Source: Nageia nagi (taxonomy: Eukaryota > Pinophyta). Taken from it: DNA of 64,000 nucleotides. The notes beneath the pieces are model-generated. The model saw nothing but the letters and a program-made list of their open reading frames with translations, made no database searches and had not been told where the DNA came from. How positions within the stretch are numbered: the first letter of the stretch is position 1; each line of letters starts with the position of its first letter. The stretch is taken from NCBI GenBank assembly GCA_050084985.1, contig JBITNC010000001.1, positions 65,286,001-65,350,000 of the forward strand, read 5' to 3'. This document shows, one piece after another, positions 10,772-21,960 of the stretch. A program made the position numbers and the translations under genes.

Positions 10772-11270
10772 TGTTGGAATGTATAATGCATTATTGTAAA
10801 GGTTATGTAATAATCTTCTATATAAGTTCACTAATACTTAAGGGTATCATTTGATACCTTAAGTATTTAAATGAATATGTTAATGTAACTTATCCTACAC
10901 TCCATGTCATGAGCATGCCCCTTGGGTAAAAGGATGTGCATATCATGCTTTTGTACATTGGATAAAAAGGTAATCTAAAGAGGGATTTTGGCCTATAAAT
11001 AGAAGGCTCCTTCTTTGAGATCACACACCAATTTGTGAAGTAAAGTTATGCTATAGGATAGTGTTTAGGAGATGAATTAGAAGAATTGTAAGAGATTCAT
11101 ATTTATGAATGAAATGAGATCAAGTTAGTGGATGTACTCCTAATTGGAGGAACCACTTACATCTTATGTCACTTTATGAGATTGTCTTCTTAAGTTATCT
11201 TGATGTTAGTATGAGCTTTCATGTGATCTTGAGAGTTTAGAGTTGTTTAGTTTATAGTTCAATTCTCTCA
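10772..11270 (+). repeat. 3' LTR of copia copy 2
   Basis: Starts TGTTGGAATG directly after the polypurine tract and ends near 'ctctca', about 499 bp. Relatives lie at 32951-33438 and 57523-58035. All three share a TATA box in the block 'ggcctataaatagaagg' (here about 10990-11006), so transcription would start shortly after. The right end was placed by the point where similarity with the 32951 copy stops. Confidence 0.85.
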
Positions 11271-11399
11271 AAAATAACATGTGACTATCATGTCATAGGA
11301 TGTCGATGCATTCCTGTGTGTGAAATATTTTCCAATTTTTTTTTTTTGTATGTGGATTATTGTGCTTCTTTCCCTTAAATTTTCTAGTGGATGCGATTC

Positions 11400-11960
11400 A
11401 TTATAGATGAGCATCTATAATCCATTAGAAATGGACATCTATAAAAAAAATAGATTTTGAATTTCTGACATAACATAATAATAAGCATTTACAATCCTTA
11501 GGTGATGGTCATATTAAAGTTGAAATACCCTACCTAATGAGTGTTTGATTTCTCTAACAGAAAAGCATCTACAATTCCTCATATATGAGTATCTACAATC
11601 CTGCATAAATGAGATTCTACAATCTTGTATAGATGAGTATCTACAATCATATTAAAGTTGAAATACCCTACCTGATAAGCATTTGATTTCTCTAACAAAA
11701 AAGCATCTACAATTCCTCATATATGAGTATCTACAATCTTGCATAAATGAAATTTTGCAATCTCGTATAGATGAGCATCTACAATCTTGCATAAATGAGC
11801 ATCTATAATCTTACAAAGATGAGCATTTGCAATATCACATAGATGAGCATTTGCAATCCCACATAGATGAGCATATGCATTCTCGCACAAATAAGCATTT
11901 GGATTTCTTGATTATCAAGCACCCGTAATCCCTCACAAACAAGTGTTTGTAATCACTCAC
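11400..11960. repeat. 24-bp minisatellite with a nested 140-bp duplication
   Basis: Imperfect units of about 24 bp built on 'atgagcatctacaatc' plus 'ttgcataa'. Units are more regular from 11720 to 11900. A longer block, starting with 'catattaaagttgaaa' near 11508 and again near 11648, is duplicated with a 140-bp period. Because 24 bp is eight codons, one reverse frame stays open over part of it with a repeating Cys-rich octapeptide, but a real protein is unlikely. Confidence 0.75.
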
Positions 11961-12292
11961 AAATGAGCATCTTAGAGAACTTGAAAATTTAAAATGTTGG
12001 TATATATGATATAATCTCATAAAATTTATATATAGGGTATAATTGGTGATTTCATTGATAAAAAGTAAATTTTTTTTTATTTTCAAGGTGATTGCTTGCA
12101 AAAATATTGGAGGTAAAAGTGGTTATTTACACTTATCTTTATAAAAAATTAATAAAATGTTAGCTACCTGATCCATAAATTTTTTAATCATGTAAAATTT
12201 AGGCTAAATGGTGCAATATCTGAGGTTCAAATTTTTGAAATATTTAAACATTAAAATTTTTTATATTAGTTGATTGGCTAATATTCACTGTT

Positions 12293-14065
12293 ATGCATAA
12301 TGCTTCTTGGAATGTTAGGGGGTTTCATCCCCCATTGACTCTAGGTCTAGTTAAATCTTTATTCCATCATGAGAAACTAACTACACTACTTATCCAAGAA
12401 TCAAAGATTCAATAGGAAGATCTATAGAAACTTAAGAATAAATTTTGGTCAAATAGTTTCATTTTCCATAGTTATGCCTTTGAACAATCTGGTGCTATGC
12501 TTATTCTTTAGGATAGCCCACTTATATCTTACACCCTAGAACACTCCAACCAATTTTGATGGCTACCTTTGTACATTTCCTATATATAGGTAAACACTTT
12601 ATTTTGATCAATATTTATGATCCTCATCCACGTACTCATAAGCGGGAGATTTGGAATTAAATCTTAGGATAGGGTCAAATTTTAGGAGAATTTCCCTACA
12701 TCATCAAAGGGCACTTTAATATTATTAGGCATATAAGAAAAAGGATAGGTAGGTCAAGGAAATTGGAGCCCATCTTGAATGAATTTATAGATCAACTACA
12801 TATAATAGAACCCTTTTGCATCAATGGATCTTGTACATGGTCCAATAAATAATAAGGTGATCAAAATATATAAGAGAAACTAGATAGATTTTTTCTTACT
12901 CTCAATTGGTATGAGTAGGAATCAACTCTACAAACAAAAATCCTACCCTATGGTAGATCTAACCATTGGCCAGTAGGTTTGTAGTGGTACGTTCCAACTA
13001 GACTAAAATTGATTCCCTTTAGATTCCAAAGGATATGGCTCCTTTACCCCTCATTCAATGAATTAGTGGAAGCTTGCTGGAAGGAGGAAGATAGCATTTA
13101 AAGGACTACAATGTTCAAATTTATAACTAAACTACAAATATTGAGAGCTAATCTTAAAAAAGGAACAAATAGGACTTCAAGGATGTGTTGTAAATGAAGG
13201 AAAAGCTAGAAATATACCTTCAAGAAATATAATCTCAAATGCTAAGATCCAAAAATGGTAATCCTCTTGGTTTGGAAAGATAGATAAAGCATGATTTAGA
13301 GAGAATATACCTCCAAGAAGAGATTTTCTAGAAGTAGAAAGCTAGAATCTAATGGCTCTAAAAATGGGATAAAAATACTAGGTACTTTAATCTCATAGCA
13401 ATGGCTCATAGAGCCCAAAATAGAATCTCCTACTTGGTAACCCAATTAGGTTACCATCTCTCTACAATAGAAGAAATGGAAAATCACATTCTTTCATACT
13501 TCCAAGACCTTCTCTTAAAGGAGGAAAATCAAAGAAATGAAGCTCCAATACAAATACTAAGATCAATCCCAAAATTAGTCTCCCCTACTCAAAATTAGTT
13601 TCTATTATACCCAATCCAAGAAGAAGAAGTAAAAGCAACTTTCTTCTAATTGAAACCCTCCAGTTCCCTTAGCCTAGATGGATTCCTTCCTAGTTTCCTC
13701 CAATACTTTTGGTGTTTGCTAAAGGATGAAATCACTATAGTAGTATGAGAATCATTCTCCTCCAAAAAGATGCTTGGTAAGCTAAATCATACTTTCTTAG
13801 TGCTCATACCTAAATATGAGGAACCTAAAAAAATTGATTCTTTAGACCAATTTCCCTTTACAATGCAATCTATAAAGTTACCTTAAAAGTAGAAGTCAAC
13901 AAAATTAAAAAAATCCTTCTTGACATTATTTCAAAGGGAAAAAAAAAGCATTTTTCAGTGGGAAAACACATTTCAAATAGAGTGGCCATAATCCATGAAC
14001 TAATTCACTCCATAAACATCAAGCAAAAAAAGGATCTTATTAAAATTAGATATGACACCATTTAT
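12293..14065 (+). pseudogene. L1-type LINE ORF2 (endonuclease plus start of RT), decayed
   Basis: Translation from 12293 gives MHNASWNVRG, the usual start of a plant L1 endonuclease. LLIQESKI (LLQETK motif, near 12385) follows, then KGHFNI near 12705 (GDFN with the catalytic Asp lost) and GRSNHWPVGL near 12955 (SDHWP with the Asp changed). The link region includes MAHRAQNRISYLV at 13401. RT starts with SLDGFLPSFLQYFW near 13665, LVLIPK near 13798 and LKLDMTPF near 14040, where similarity ends just at RT motif A. Many stops and shifts. The right end meets reverse-strand Ty3-type gag sequence. Confidence 0.75.
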
Positions 14066-14129
14066 TAGTAGGAGATACCATTCCATTCTTCTTATATGGA
14101 TTATTATTATTCTTATATTGGTACAATTT

Positions 14130-14980
14130 TGGGTGAAGCTTCCAACATTTTTCATCCACATGACCATCCTTGCCATAATTTAAGGAATCCCTACTTTCAT
14201 TTTCTTTCTTTAAATTGTTACAATTTTCTTTTCTTACTGCTTTACCTTGCCTTTTCTTAACATTTGCTCCATTCTTGATATCCTTATAATTTGGATTCTT
14301 CTTGGAGCTTTTATATTATTTTCTTTGCCTCACATATTCTTCCAAATATTGATCTTGCATACTCACTTGGTCAAAGATTAGTAGGACTAAACAACATAAT
14401 AATGTTTTATAAATGATTATGTAATCCTCCAATGTACTTCATCAAAACTTGAGTATGTTTGAGAGAAATCCCAAACAAATTTTCTTATTTTCTAAATTCT
14501 ATAGTATATTATTTGACTATTATCCCCTTTGCTATCTAAAGAATTACTATTTTATGAGTTTCTTATTATGATGACCCAATGGATAAAATTGATCTCTCAA
14601 CAAATTATTGAAATAATCCTAAGAAGAGTTTGACAATTGGTTTTCATATTGTAGAGATTCAACATGGATTTCCCACAAAATCAATTATGACCTCCCAACA
14701 TTAATCATCTAAAGGAAATATTTTGACTATAATTAAGAACATGCTGAATTTGAAAATTTACCTCTAGTTATTTCAAGCAATTATTGAGTTTCTCATCATC
14801 TACCTCCCCTCCAAAAGTGGGGATTTCCATTTTATTCTCTACTTTAAATGGAAGTGAAATGGTGACATGAGTAGTACCTCTAGTATCTAGTATGCTTCCA
14901 TCATTTTCAGGAGTTCTAGCCTCCTCCTTAGATTACCTACATTGCAGCATATATATGATCCTAGCCATGTTATTTTCCAT
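14130..14980 (-). pseudogene. Ty3/gypsy-type gag, decayed
   Basis: On the minus strand from an ATG at 14980: MENNMARII, then ISLPFKVENKMEIPTFGGEV near 14840, a form typical of Retrotrans_gag starts in which a 'P.F.G' block opens the capsid domain. The middle is broken by stops. At the end, near 14136-14190, GKDGHVDEKCWKLHPKLY is the last part of a zinc knuckle; the CWKLHP tail is common in plant Ty3-type Gag. The first Cys pair is lost. Low-complexity Asn codons follow and the sequence then stops at the LINE. Confidence 0.6.
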
Positions 14981-15146
14981 TACAACAAATCTCCTCTAAA
15001 AATAAGACTCTATCAATTTGGGATGTCTTACTTATAGATCATCCATGAGATTTTTTCTTATAAGCCTTCTTCCAATTTCAGGATCAATAGAAAATAACTC
15101 CCCTTTTTGATATCTTCTACCTTGCACTCATAAGCCTAAAACAAAA

Positions 15147-16062
15147 TATTGTAACCAAATTTAATATTGATCACATGATCTATAATTCTTGGAAGCCTAT
15201 GACTTTCTTTGCTCATAATATATATATTTCTTAATTTTTTATTGTCCACATAAATATTTCATATGTAATTTTGCATAATAATATAAATTTGAGGAGTAAA
15301 ATAGTAATAAAATTCTATAAACATATAATCAATAATGTACACAAAAATATTTATATTGGTTCTTATCAGTGTGAGAGTAATCCATTTTAATTAGATCTCT
15401 TTATTCTTATATATACAATAAATATTAAAATAAGTTAAGAAATGGAGAGGAAATGCCATCACACAATAATATAGAATACTCCTTCTCAACTCTGCAATAT
15501 TTTGAACCTTTAAGCATCAATAAGTCTATTTATAACACATCAATTGATTTGTAAACCCTAACTTAAGAGTTTACTTTGGATCTCACACTTTCTTTATCTT
15601 AGTGCCTGTAGAAATAAAAATGCACACCAAAACAATTACACAACATGATGAACATAAGAAGTATTATCTCACATAATGTGGGCTACATCCTACAAATCAT
15701 GATCCATTATTATAGGTACCATCTTACAATGTCATTTACATAATCCTTTCACTTCATTCTTTTGTTTGTCAAAGTTGAGTCACACGATTATGAATCTCTT
15801 CTCAATGAGAGCCTGTAAGCATAATCCCATGTCTCTATCCTCGAGTCAACATATTTGGAATAACTCGTTGTCTCCTTTCTCCATGGTAATGATATCGTCC
15901 ATCTTCTTCTTCTTATTCCATGATCATAATATTATTTATAGATTTTTTACAACTTTTGTAAGTTTAAATATAACTCTAAGAATACTCTCATGGCTATGAT
16001 GATGTCCATAGAGTTTACATCAAAAAGGTATTTTTCTACATTATTCAAAACCTAAACTAACA
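15147..16062 (-). repeat. probable LTR of the Ty3-type element
   Basis: Reading the minus strand, a polypurine tract (16063-16080, TTCGAAGGGGAGTA) is followed by TGTTAGTTTAGG at 16062. A TATA box, TTATAAATAGAC, lies at about 15525-15536. About 915 bp after the start comes 'ttttgttttaggcttatgag', which looks like a decayed TGGTATCAGAGCTTATGAG primer site, directly before the gag leader. Together these have the form of an LTR. No second copy is in the window to prove it. Confidence 0.45.
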
Positions 16063-16080
16063 TACTCCCCTTCGAAGGAA
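16063..16080 (-). promoter_or_regulatory. probable polypurine tract
   Basis: Minus-strand purine run with GAAGGGGAG, immediately before the TGTTAG start of the probable LTR. It implies that DNA upstream on the minus strand (above 16080) was once the 3' end of an element. Confidence 0.4.
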
Positions 16081-19000
16081 ATCCCCACTAAGAGACTTAA
16101 CCTTTCCACTCTCCATTTTCTCGATGGCTATGTCTGACTTATTCCTTAGAAACACTTTAGTGTCTGATTGATGGTTGTTACCTCCATGTTAGCACTTTAT
16201 TTTTTTATTCACGTGGTTAGCATGTTAGTAGTAACCATGGATGACTGGCATGATTAAGGATTGGCACAAGCGCATAGTTTTTTGGTGGGTCCATTCATAG
16301 GCTAGCGTGACTCCATCCATCTCCACATCCTAAGCCTTTTCCCCTCTTTACCAGAGGCTCCCTTCATTGGCTCCCCATTGTACATGTGGAATGGCAAATC
16401 TTCCATATTATATGACCTCTAGATTCTGTTGTTTCTCATAAACTCTATGTATGCGATCAAAGATTCTTTGAGGATAGTAATACATATCTTCACTTGCCAA
16501 CTCATAGTCTATGAATAGGAAAATTCCCACCACCATTTATTTTCTATGTGGATGGAGCTCTGCCACTTTGTATGTTGACTTGCGTTGTTTACATGGAAGG
16601 TTATCGATCAAACACTCTTTTCGTGATCGCTAATTAAGAAATTACCACCTTGGATGTTGGGTCCCACTAGTGGATTTAAAATTATGTTGAAAGGTTTTTA
16701 TTTGCCCCTTTCAATTTTAAAAATAATAATTTTTAATATTATTTTTTTTTAAACTTCAAGGGGTGATATTTTGTGAACCATAACTCCATTTTTATTATCA
16801 TTCAAAGTATCAAAATCTTAGAGAAGAGGACTTCAACATTGAGCATTTTAATTCAACAAAAGAGGAACTTCAATTTTTCACTTTTTTAATAGGTCCAAAA
16901 ATCCATTTCGAATCAACAACAATAGTGCCAACAACAAAAAACATCAACAACCTATCAATTATTTCAATAAAACTATCTCTCCAACTCTCTAACCTTCAAT
17001 AATATATTCTACAAGAGAAATAACCATAAACCTACATCAAACCATTTCCAACCAACTATATGATTTCCAAAATGAATGTGGGCAACTAAAATGATCTCAA
17101 CCATTTAGTTTTTCGCTTCAAAATACATAAATAATGGAATCAACATTGTAGGCTATAACATCAATGCCTTACTTAGAGGTCTTGAACAATGTCATCAATG
17201 TTCTTTCTATCGATCCATATCATCAAATTGATTGAGTTTATCTAATTCTAAGCATGTAGAGACCATTAGTGCATAAATCACTACTCGTGGAGGATCAAAC
17301 TTCTAAATTGACCCTTTGTGGATCATGAATATTGCAATATATTGATCTAAATTTTAGATAAAGATGCTTGGAGTTTTGTAGCTCTATTTGGGGCATGCGA
17401 GTCATTTGCTTTGGAAATTCTTAACGAGCTTTATCTAATTATATTGAAATATCAACAATTTAAAAAGTTAATATTTTGTGACCAAGCCATCTTTTAAGCC
17501 TCTAAATATTTACATTTCTATAGTCCCCAACCTTCAAAATCTTCCACATTATAGCCATTACTAATAATGAATAATATTTTAATAAGTAATCTTATATACA
17601 TAATTTATAATGAGGATAATAAAATAAGATCAAGAATTAGATTATATAAATATATAAATATGGGAGAGTCTCATCTTCTTCTTTCTTAATGATATAATTA
17701 CACTACAATTTAAAAATTTGTAGAGTTATCAACAATAACATTAAGAGGATATACCAAGGGATAAGATGGAAAATATGAGATGGAGTGAAAGTCTCTTTTT
17801 CTGAATATAGTTGGATAGTTGATAGATCTATTGAAAATATTATGCATTGAAGATTAAGAAGGAGATTCTTAGAGAAAAGTTTAGACTAATAGTTGAAGAT
17901 TGCTTTCAATTAGGAAAATATTAGAATCAAACATTGGAAGGATAAGATATTCAATAGTATTATAGAAAATCAAACTTGTAAAAAATTAGAAGATAAGATA
18001 TACAACTTTTTATGAAAAATTATGAGCAAGACATGTTGATTTAGGATATAAACTCCTTAAGAAAGTATACACCATAAGCATGGACAACTTTTTAGATAAA
18101 ATTTATAAAATCTAGAATTTGGTAAAAAATAATTGTTAAAGAAAAAGGTGTGCCAAAGCTAAAAGACCTTTATAATATTATTATTCCATAAGAAGATTCT
18201 TAACTGCTATAAGTTTAGTAGCAAATGATTTGAAGGTTCTAGTTGATGTATCATATACACGCAAGATGATGAATCAGTTAATTACCTACTTGGAATGTAA
18301 TATAAGTTTAAAAGTTAAATATTTTATTCCAAAGCAAGAGGACAATATTTGAAATATACTTTAGATGAGATCAACTAGACATAAGATAGTAGAAAATTAA
18401 ATCTTGCTAGTGTTCAAAATAGAATCCTATAAAGATAGGAAGAACATGAATAACCCATAACAACTTTGGAGGAATTTGTAACTCGATTTTGGTCAATATT
18501 AATGTTCAAACTAATAGTGAGATGGAAATTACCATCATGAGAAATGTATGAGAATTTGTATACAAATAGGAAATTCTAAAAATGTGAAGACAATAAGATT
18601 GCTTGTTATTATCTAATATATTTTAAAAGGATTGCAAGTATAAATGAACATACAACCAAAACTAGAAAGTTGGAAAAATGAGTCAAAAATCTAAGTTTTT
18701 AAAATTACTAATCAATGTCTTTGGCTAGAAACATATAAGGCATTCGTTAGTTTAATAAGACTTGACAATTTAGTAAATATCATCATGACTAGTAATTAAG
18801 ACTTGACAATTTAGTAAATATCATCATTACTAGTAATTAAGTTGGTTTCAATTTAACAAAGATAATTTTTTATTAAATATATTTCACTTGAAAATACATG
18901 ATGATACTTATTCATGAAAGATGGATTGATAAAATTAGATAATTTCTATTTCAAAGGATTAATTCATGATTTTAAAATTTCACAATCTTTCTTCAAAATT

Positions 19001-19200
19001 TTGAATAACAAAATATAAGAAAACAAAAAAGATAATGAAGAATATAAATTGAAATACATTAAAATTGTATAATTTTGAATGAAAAGATGATAAATGCTAA
19101 TAATATTTTAAATTTTAATCCCATATTAAAATAGAGATATTTATAATGACAGAACATAATAGAAAGAAAAGGCCAACCAGTTGATTATAATAATAATTTA
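16081..19200. other. AT-rich stretch without recognised genes
   Basis: No open frame of useful length. If the tract at 16063-16080 is a polypurine tract, the first kilobase here should be the 3' end of a Ty3-type element, but I recognise no pol motif. The part at 17810-18560 has a forward frame with fewer stops than its surroundings, and could be a very old coding remnant of unknown kind. A 39-bp block with 'acttgacaatttagtaaat' is tandemly repeated near 18760-18840. Confidence 0.3.
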
Positions 19201-19309
19201 GAACACACAAAATACAAGAAGACGGCAGGCACGAACTTATTTGGCTGAAAGAGTCATAATAGATTAACTATTTCACCGAATAACCGAATAAGAGTTTGCT
19301 ACTACTTGT

Positions 19310-21688
19310 TTAGCCTGCATAAAAAGAAGATATTAGATTCATTGTTATGATACTGAGAGCTCCTGCTACTACTTTGGCAATCGGTACACTCCAATTCGGC
19401 TTCGGACTTCCGAGCCCAGCACCAATTTTCTGAGTCTGCTGCATCCAGTAATGAGAGAGATTGTCCCAACAAAATCCAATCCCAAATCCAACATCTGACA
19501 TGCTTTCATCCACTCCCCTGCACACTGACCACCTTGACGACTCCACAGTATCAGGCTTCTCTGATTTGGGGTTGTACTGTTTGCATTTTGGTAAAGGGGG
19601 TCCGCATAGACCCTGGTTATCCTGGAATGCGCTATCATTGAACGTGCCAAATTGAGTTCCACTGGGTATCGGTCCATAAAGCCTGTTTGATGAAACATTC
19701 AAGAACGCTAACATGGACAAGTTAGAAAGCTCCTGGGGAATGCTCTCTGTCAGCTTATTGTGAGACAAGTCCAACTGCTCCAGAGTTGATATCTGCCCAA
19801 TGGATGGCGGTATTTTCCCTTCTAGTCCATTTCTAGACAGATTTAGTATGCGCAGGCTACTAAGCTTCCCTATGCTTGGTGGTATTTCACCTGTGAGATT
19901 ATTGCCTGACAAGTCAAGCACGGTGTTTGCTGTCAATACATAGTCGAATTGCTGTTGCTGACCTTTCACTATAAGTTGCATATACACATAGAGGGTGCTG
20001 CCACTGACTCGGGGATTTCCAAGGTTTCCAAACCCATGAAGACTCTCCAGATGACAGTCAGGTATTCTTCCCTGTAATCTATTGTTGGACAAATCCAGCA
20101 CTTGTAGCTGGGTGAGGTTGGTAATCCATGTTGGAATACTGCCCTGAGGCATATTATATCCTAAACTCAAAACCCTCAAATCCTGAAAATATGCCATGTA
20201 TGGAGGAAGATAACCTGTCAATCTATTGTTCTTTAAATCCAAAAGTTGGATATGCGTACAGTTGCCCAAGGATGGAGGCAGAGTACCGGAAAAAAAATTA
20301 GAGTCAGCGGACAAAACTTCCAAAGAAGGAGAAAATCTTATATCTGTGAGACTTCCATGGAATGAATTGTAGGATAGCTTTCGCTCCTTCAGAGATGTAT
20401 AGTTACTGAGTGCAGCTAGAATTCTGCCTGACAAATATGCATTGTTGTCAAGACACAGTGTTTCAAGCTTTGTCAACATATTTATACTTTCGGGTATGCT
20501 ACCCGTGAGCTTGTTTGTGCCAAAATTCAAAAACTTCAACTCTCTCAACTTTCCAATATCCTTCGGAAAGATTCCAGTCAAACTGTTGTTTCCAAGATTG
20601 AGTGACTAAGTTGTTTCCAAGATTGAGGTAGACTAACTGATTTAGTCTTCCAATATCCTTGGGAATAGTGCCTGATAAATAATTACTGTCAAAGACCAAG
20701 TTCCTCAAGCTTGTTCAAGGTAGCTATACCTACAGGAATGGGACCGTTAGATAGTTTTCTCCTAAATATAAATAGGCCAACTCTGTCAACTTTCCTATAT
20801 CCTTCGGAATAGGTCCATTGAAATTGTTAGCGCTAAGAGACAATAGACGGAGAGATGTCCAATTGCCAAGGGAAGGAGGAATGTTACCAGTTAGCCGGTT
20901 GTTTTCCAAGGCAAGAACTGACAGGGTTTTTACCCCACTTAAAAAGGAGGGGAATGGACCAATGAAACTGTTATAACCCAGAATCAGACTTACAAGACAT
21001 GTGCAGTTGCTCAGAGAAGTGGGGATGCTTCCAATCAAATAATTGTACGACAGGCGGAGGTGCTCTAATCTCTGGAAGCCGACCAAACTCTGGTGGTATG
21101 CTCCCACTCAAATTGTTTTTTGAAAGTCTAATCCACTGAAGATGTTTGCAATTAGCCAGAGATTTGGGAATATGACCCGTAAGAAGGTTACTTTTGAGGT
21201 CAAGCACCCTCAATGCTTTCAACCACCCAGCTGTGGTGGAATAGTTCCACTGAAATAATTACTGGACAGATTCAAAGTATGCAGCAAGGAAAGATTTCCC
21301 AAGGAAGGAGAAATTGTACCTTGTAATTGGAGATCGGGGAGGACGATGGCAACCACTCTTTGAGTATGTTTTCTGCACCAAACACCGTTCCACGAGCACA
21401 CCTCCTCCGAGTTGTTTGCAGTCCAAGTGGAGAGCGCTTGCAGTGGATCTGTCTTAATGGCTTTTCTGAAGGACAGCAGAGCTTCAATATCCCTCCTATC
21501 AACGGAACCGTCGTTTGCAAGCAGCATAAGCTCGTTTGGGACGAAAAAACTTCCTCCCACCTAATGTCCATGCAAAAAGCTTTCTCCTTAAAATATGTAT
21601 GGTTAGCAGCCTTGGCATCACTGATTGCAAATGCCATGGCCAAAGCCAAGCTCAGCAATATCTTCATCATTATCAACACACCATCCAT
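19310..21688 (-). pseudogene. LRR receptor-like protein pseudogene 1
   Basis: Cell-surface receptor-like protein of the plant RLP type without kinase; such proteins sense ligands in defence or development. Start ATG at 21688 opens a good signal peptide, MMKILLSLALAMAFAISDAKA. The next domain, LRRNT_2 (DIEALLSFRKAI, then CSWNGVWC with both Cys), lies in another frame from about 21555. LRRs of the 24-residue plant type (L..L.L..N.L.G.IP) follow to about 19720, with frameshifts near 21225, 21095, 20710-20750 and 20600. The last one coincides with a 25-bp tandem duplication (20586-20627). From 20581 to the stop at 19310 it is open: about 12 LRRs, the QGLCGPPLPKC cap, an acidic VDESMSDV and a short Gly-rich membrane segment. 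No kinase. An intron could explain the first shift but not the others. Confidence 0.85.
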
Positions 21689-21960
21689 TTCCCTCCTTAG
21701 ATATCAAAACAGGTTTGAGGTCTCCAAATTTATAGGATGGCTGAAGACTAAATAAAAATTTTAATTTTAATTTTAATTTTAATTGTGATGTTTATTAACC
21801 TTTGGAGGCAAGTGGAATTCATTAGCTTTCATAATATTCCCAAATATTCAGGGAATGCGTTTTCACTTCTCGATTCAAGGCAAGTGAAATATTAGAATTA
21901 ATTGTGATGCGTTTTTAAGCCAAGCCTTCCTTAAATAGCCGTATTGACTTTTCCTTTCAT
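21689..21960 (-). promoter_or_regulatory. promoter region of RLP pseudogene 1
   Basis: A TATA box, CCTATAAATT, lies on the minus strand at 21728-21737, about 45 bp before the ATG; the same block precedes the RLP 5' end at 34973. A T3A2-type repeat (ttttaattttaa) spans about 21758-21783. Further up, at about 21931-21957, is 'aatagccgtattga', a form of the block found at four other places in the window. Confidence 0.6.

Larger units (their letters stand above)
4530..11270 (+). mobile_element. Ty1/copia element copy 2 (LTR tail to 3' LTR)
   Basis: Most complete element of the first copia family. In order: tail of the 5' LTR (4530-4654), primer site (4655-4667), a leader of about 3.1 kb with a captured insert, gag from 7800, pol to 10470 ending early in reverse transcriptase, a short RNase H side remnant, polypurine tract and 3' LTR. 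A leader this long is unusual for copia elements. Order PR-IN-RT marks it as Ty1/copia. It is dead: one frameshift, two stops, a changed integrase residue and a large RT deletion. Confidence 0.85.

Noticed and set aside
11400-11960. CRISPR-like array
   Set aside because: Units are contiguous without unique spacers, in a plant nuclear genome; this is a minisatellite.
11835-12101. 88-residue reverse frame with Cys-rich octapeptide repeats
   Set aside because: Open only because the minisatellite unit is 24 bp; half of it lies outside the repeat, with no recognisable domain and no start context.
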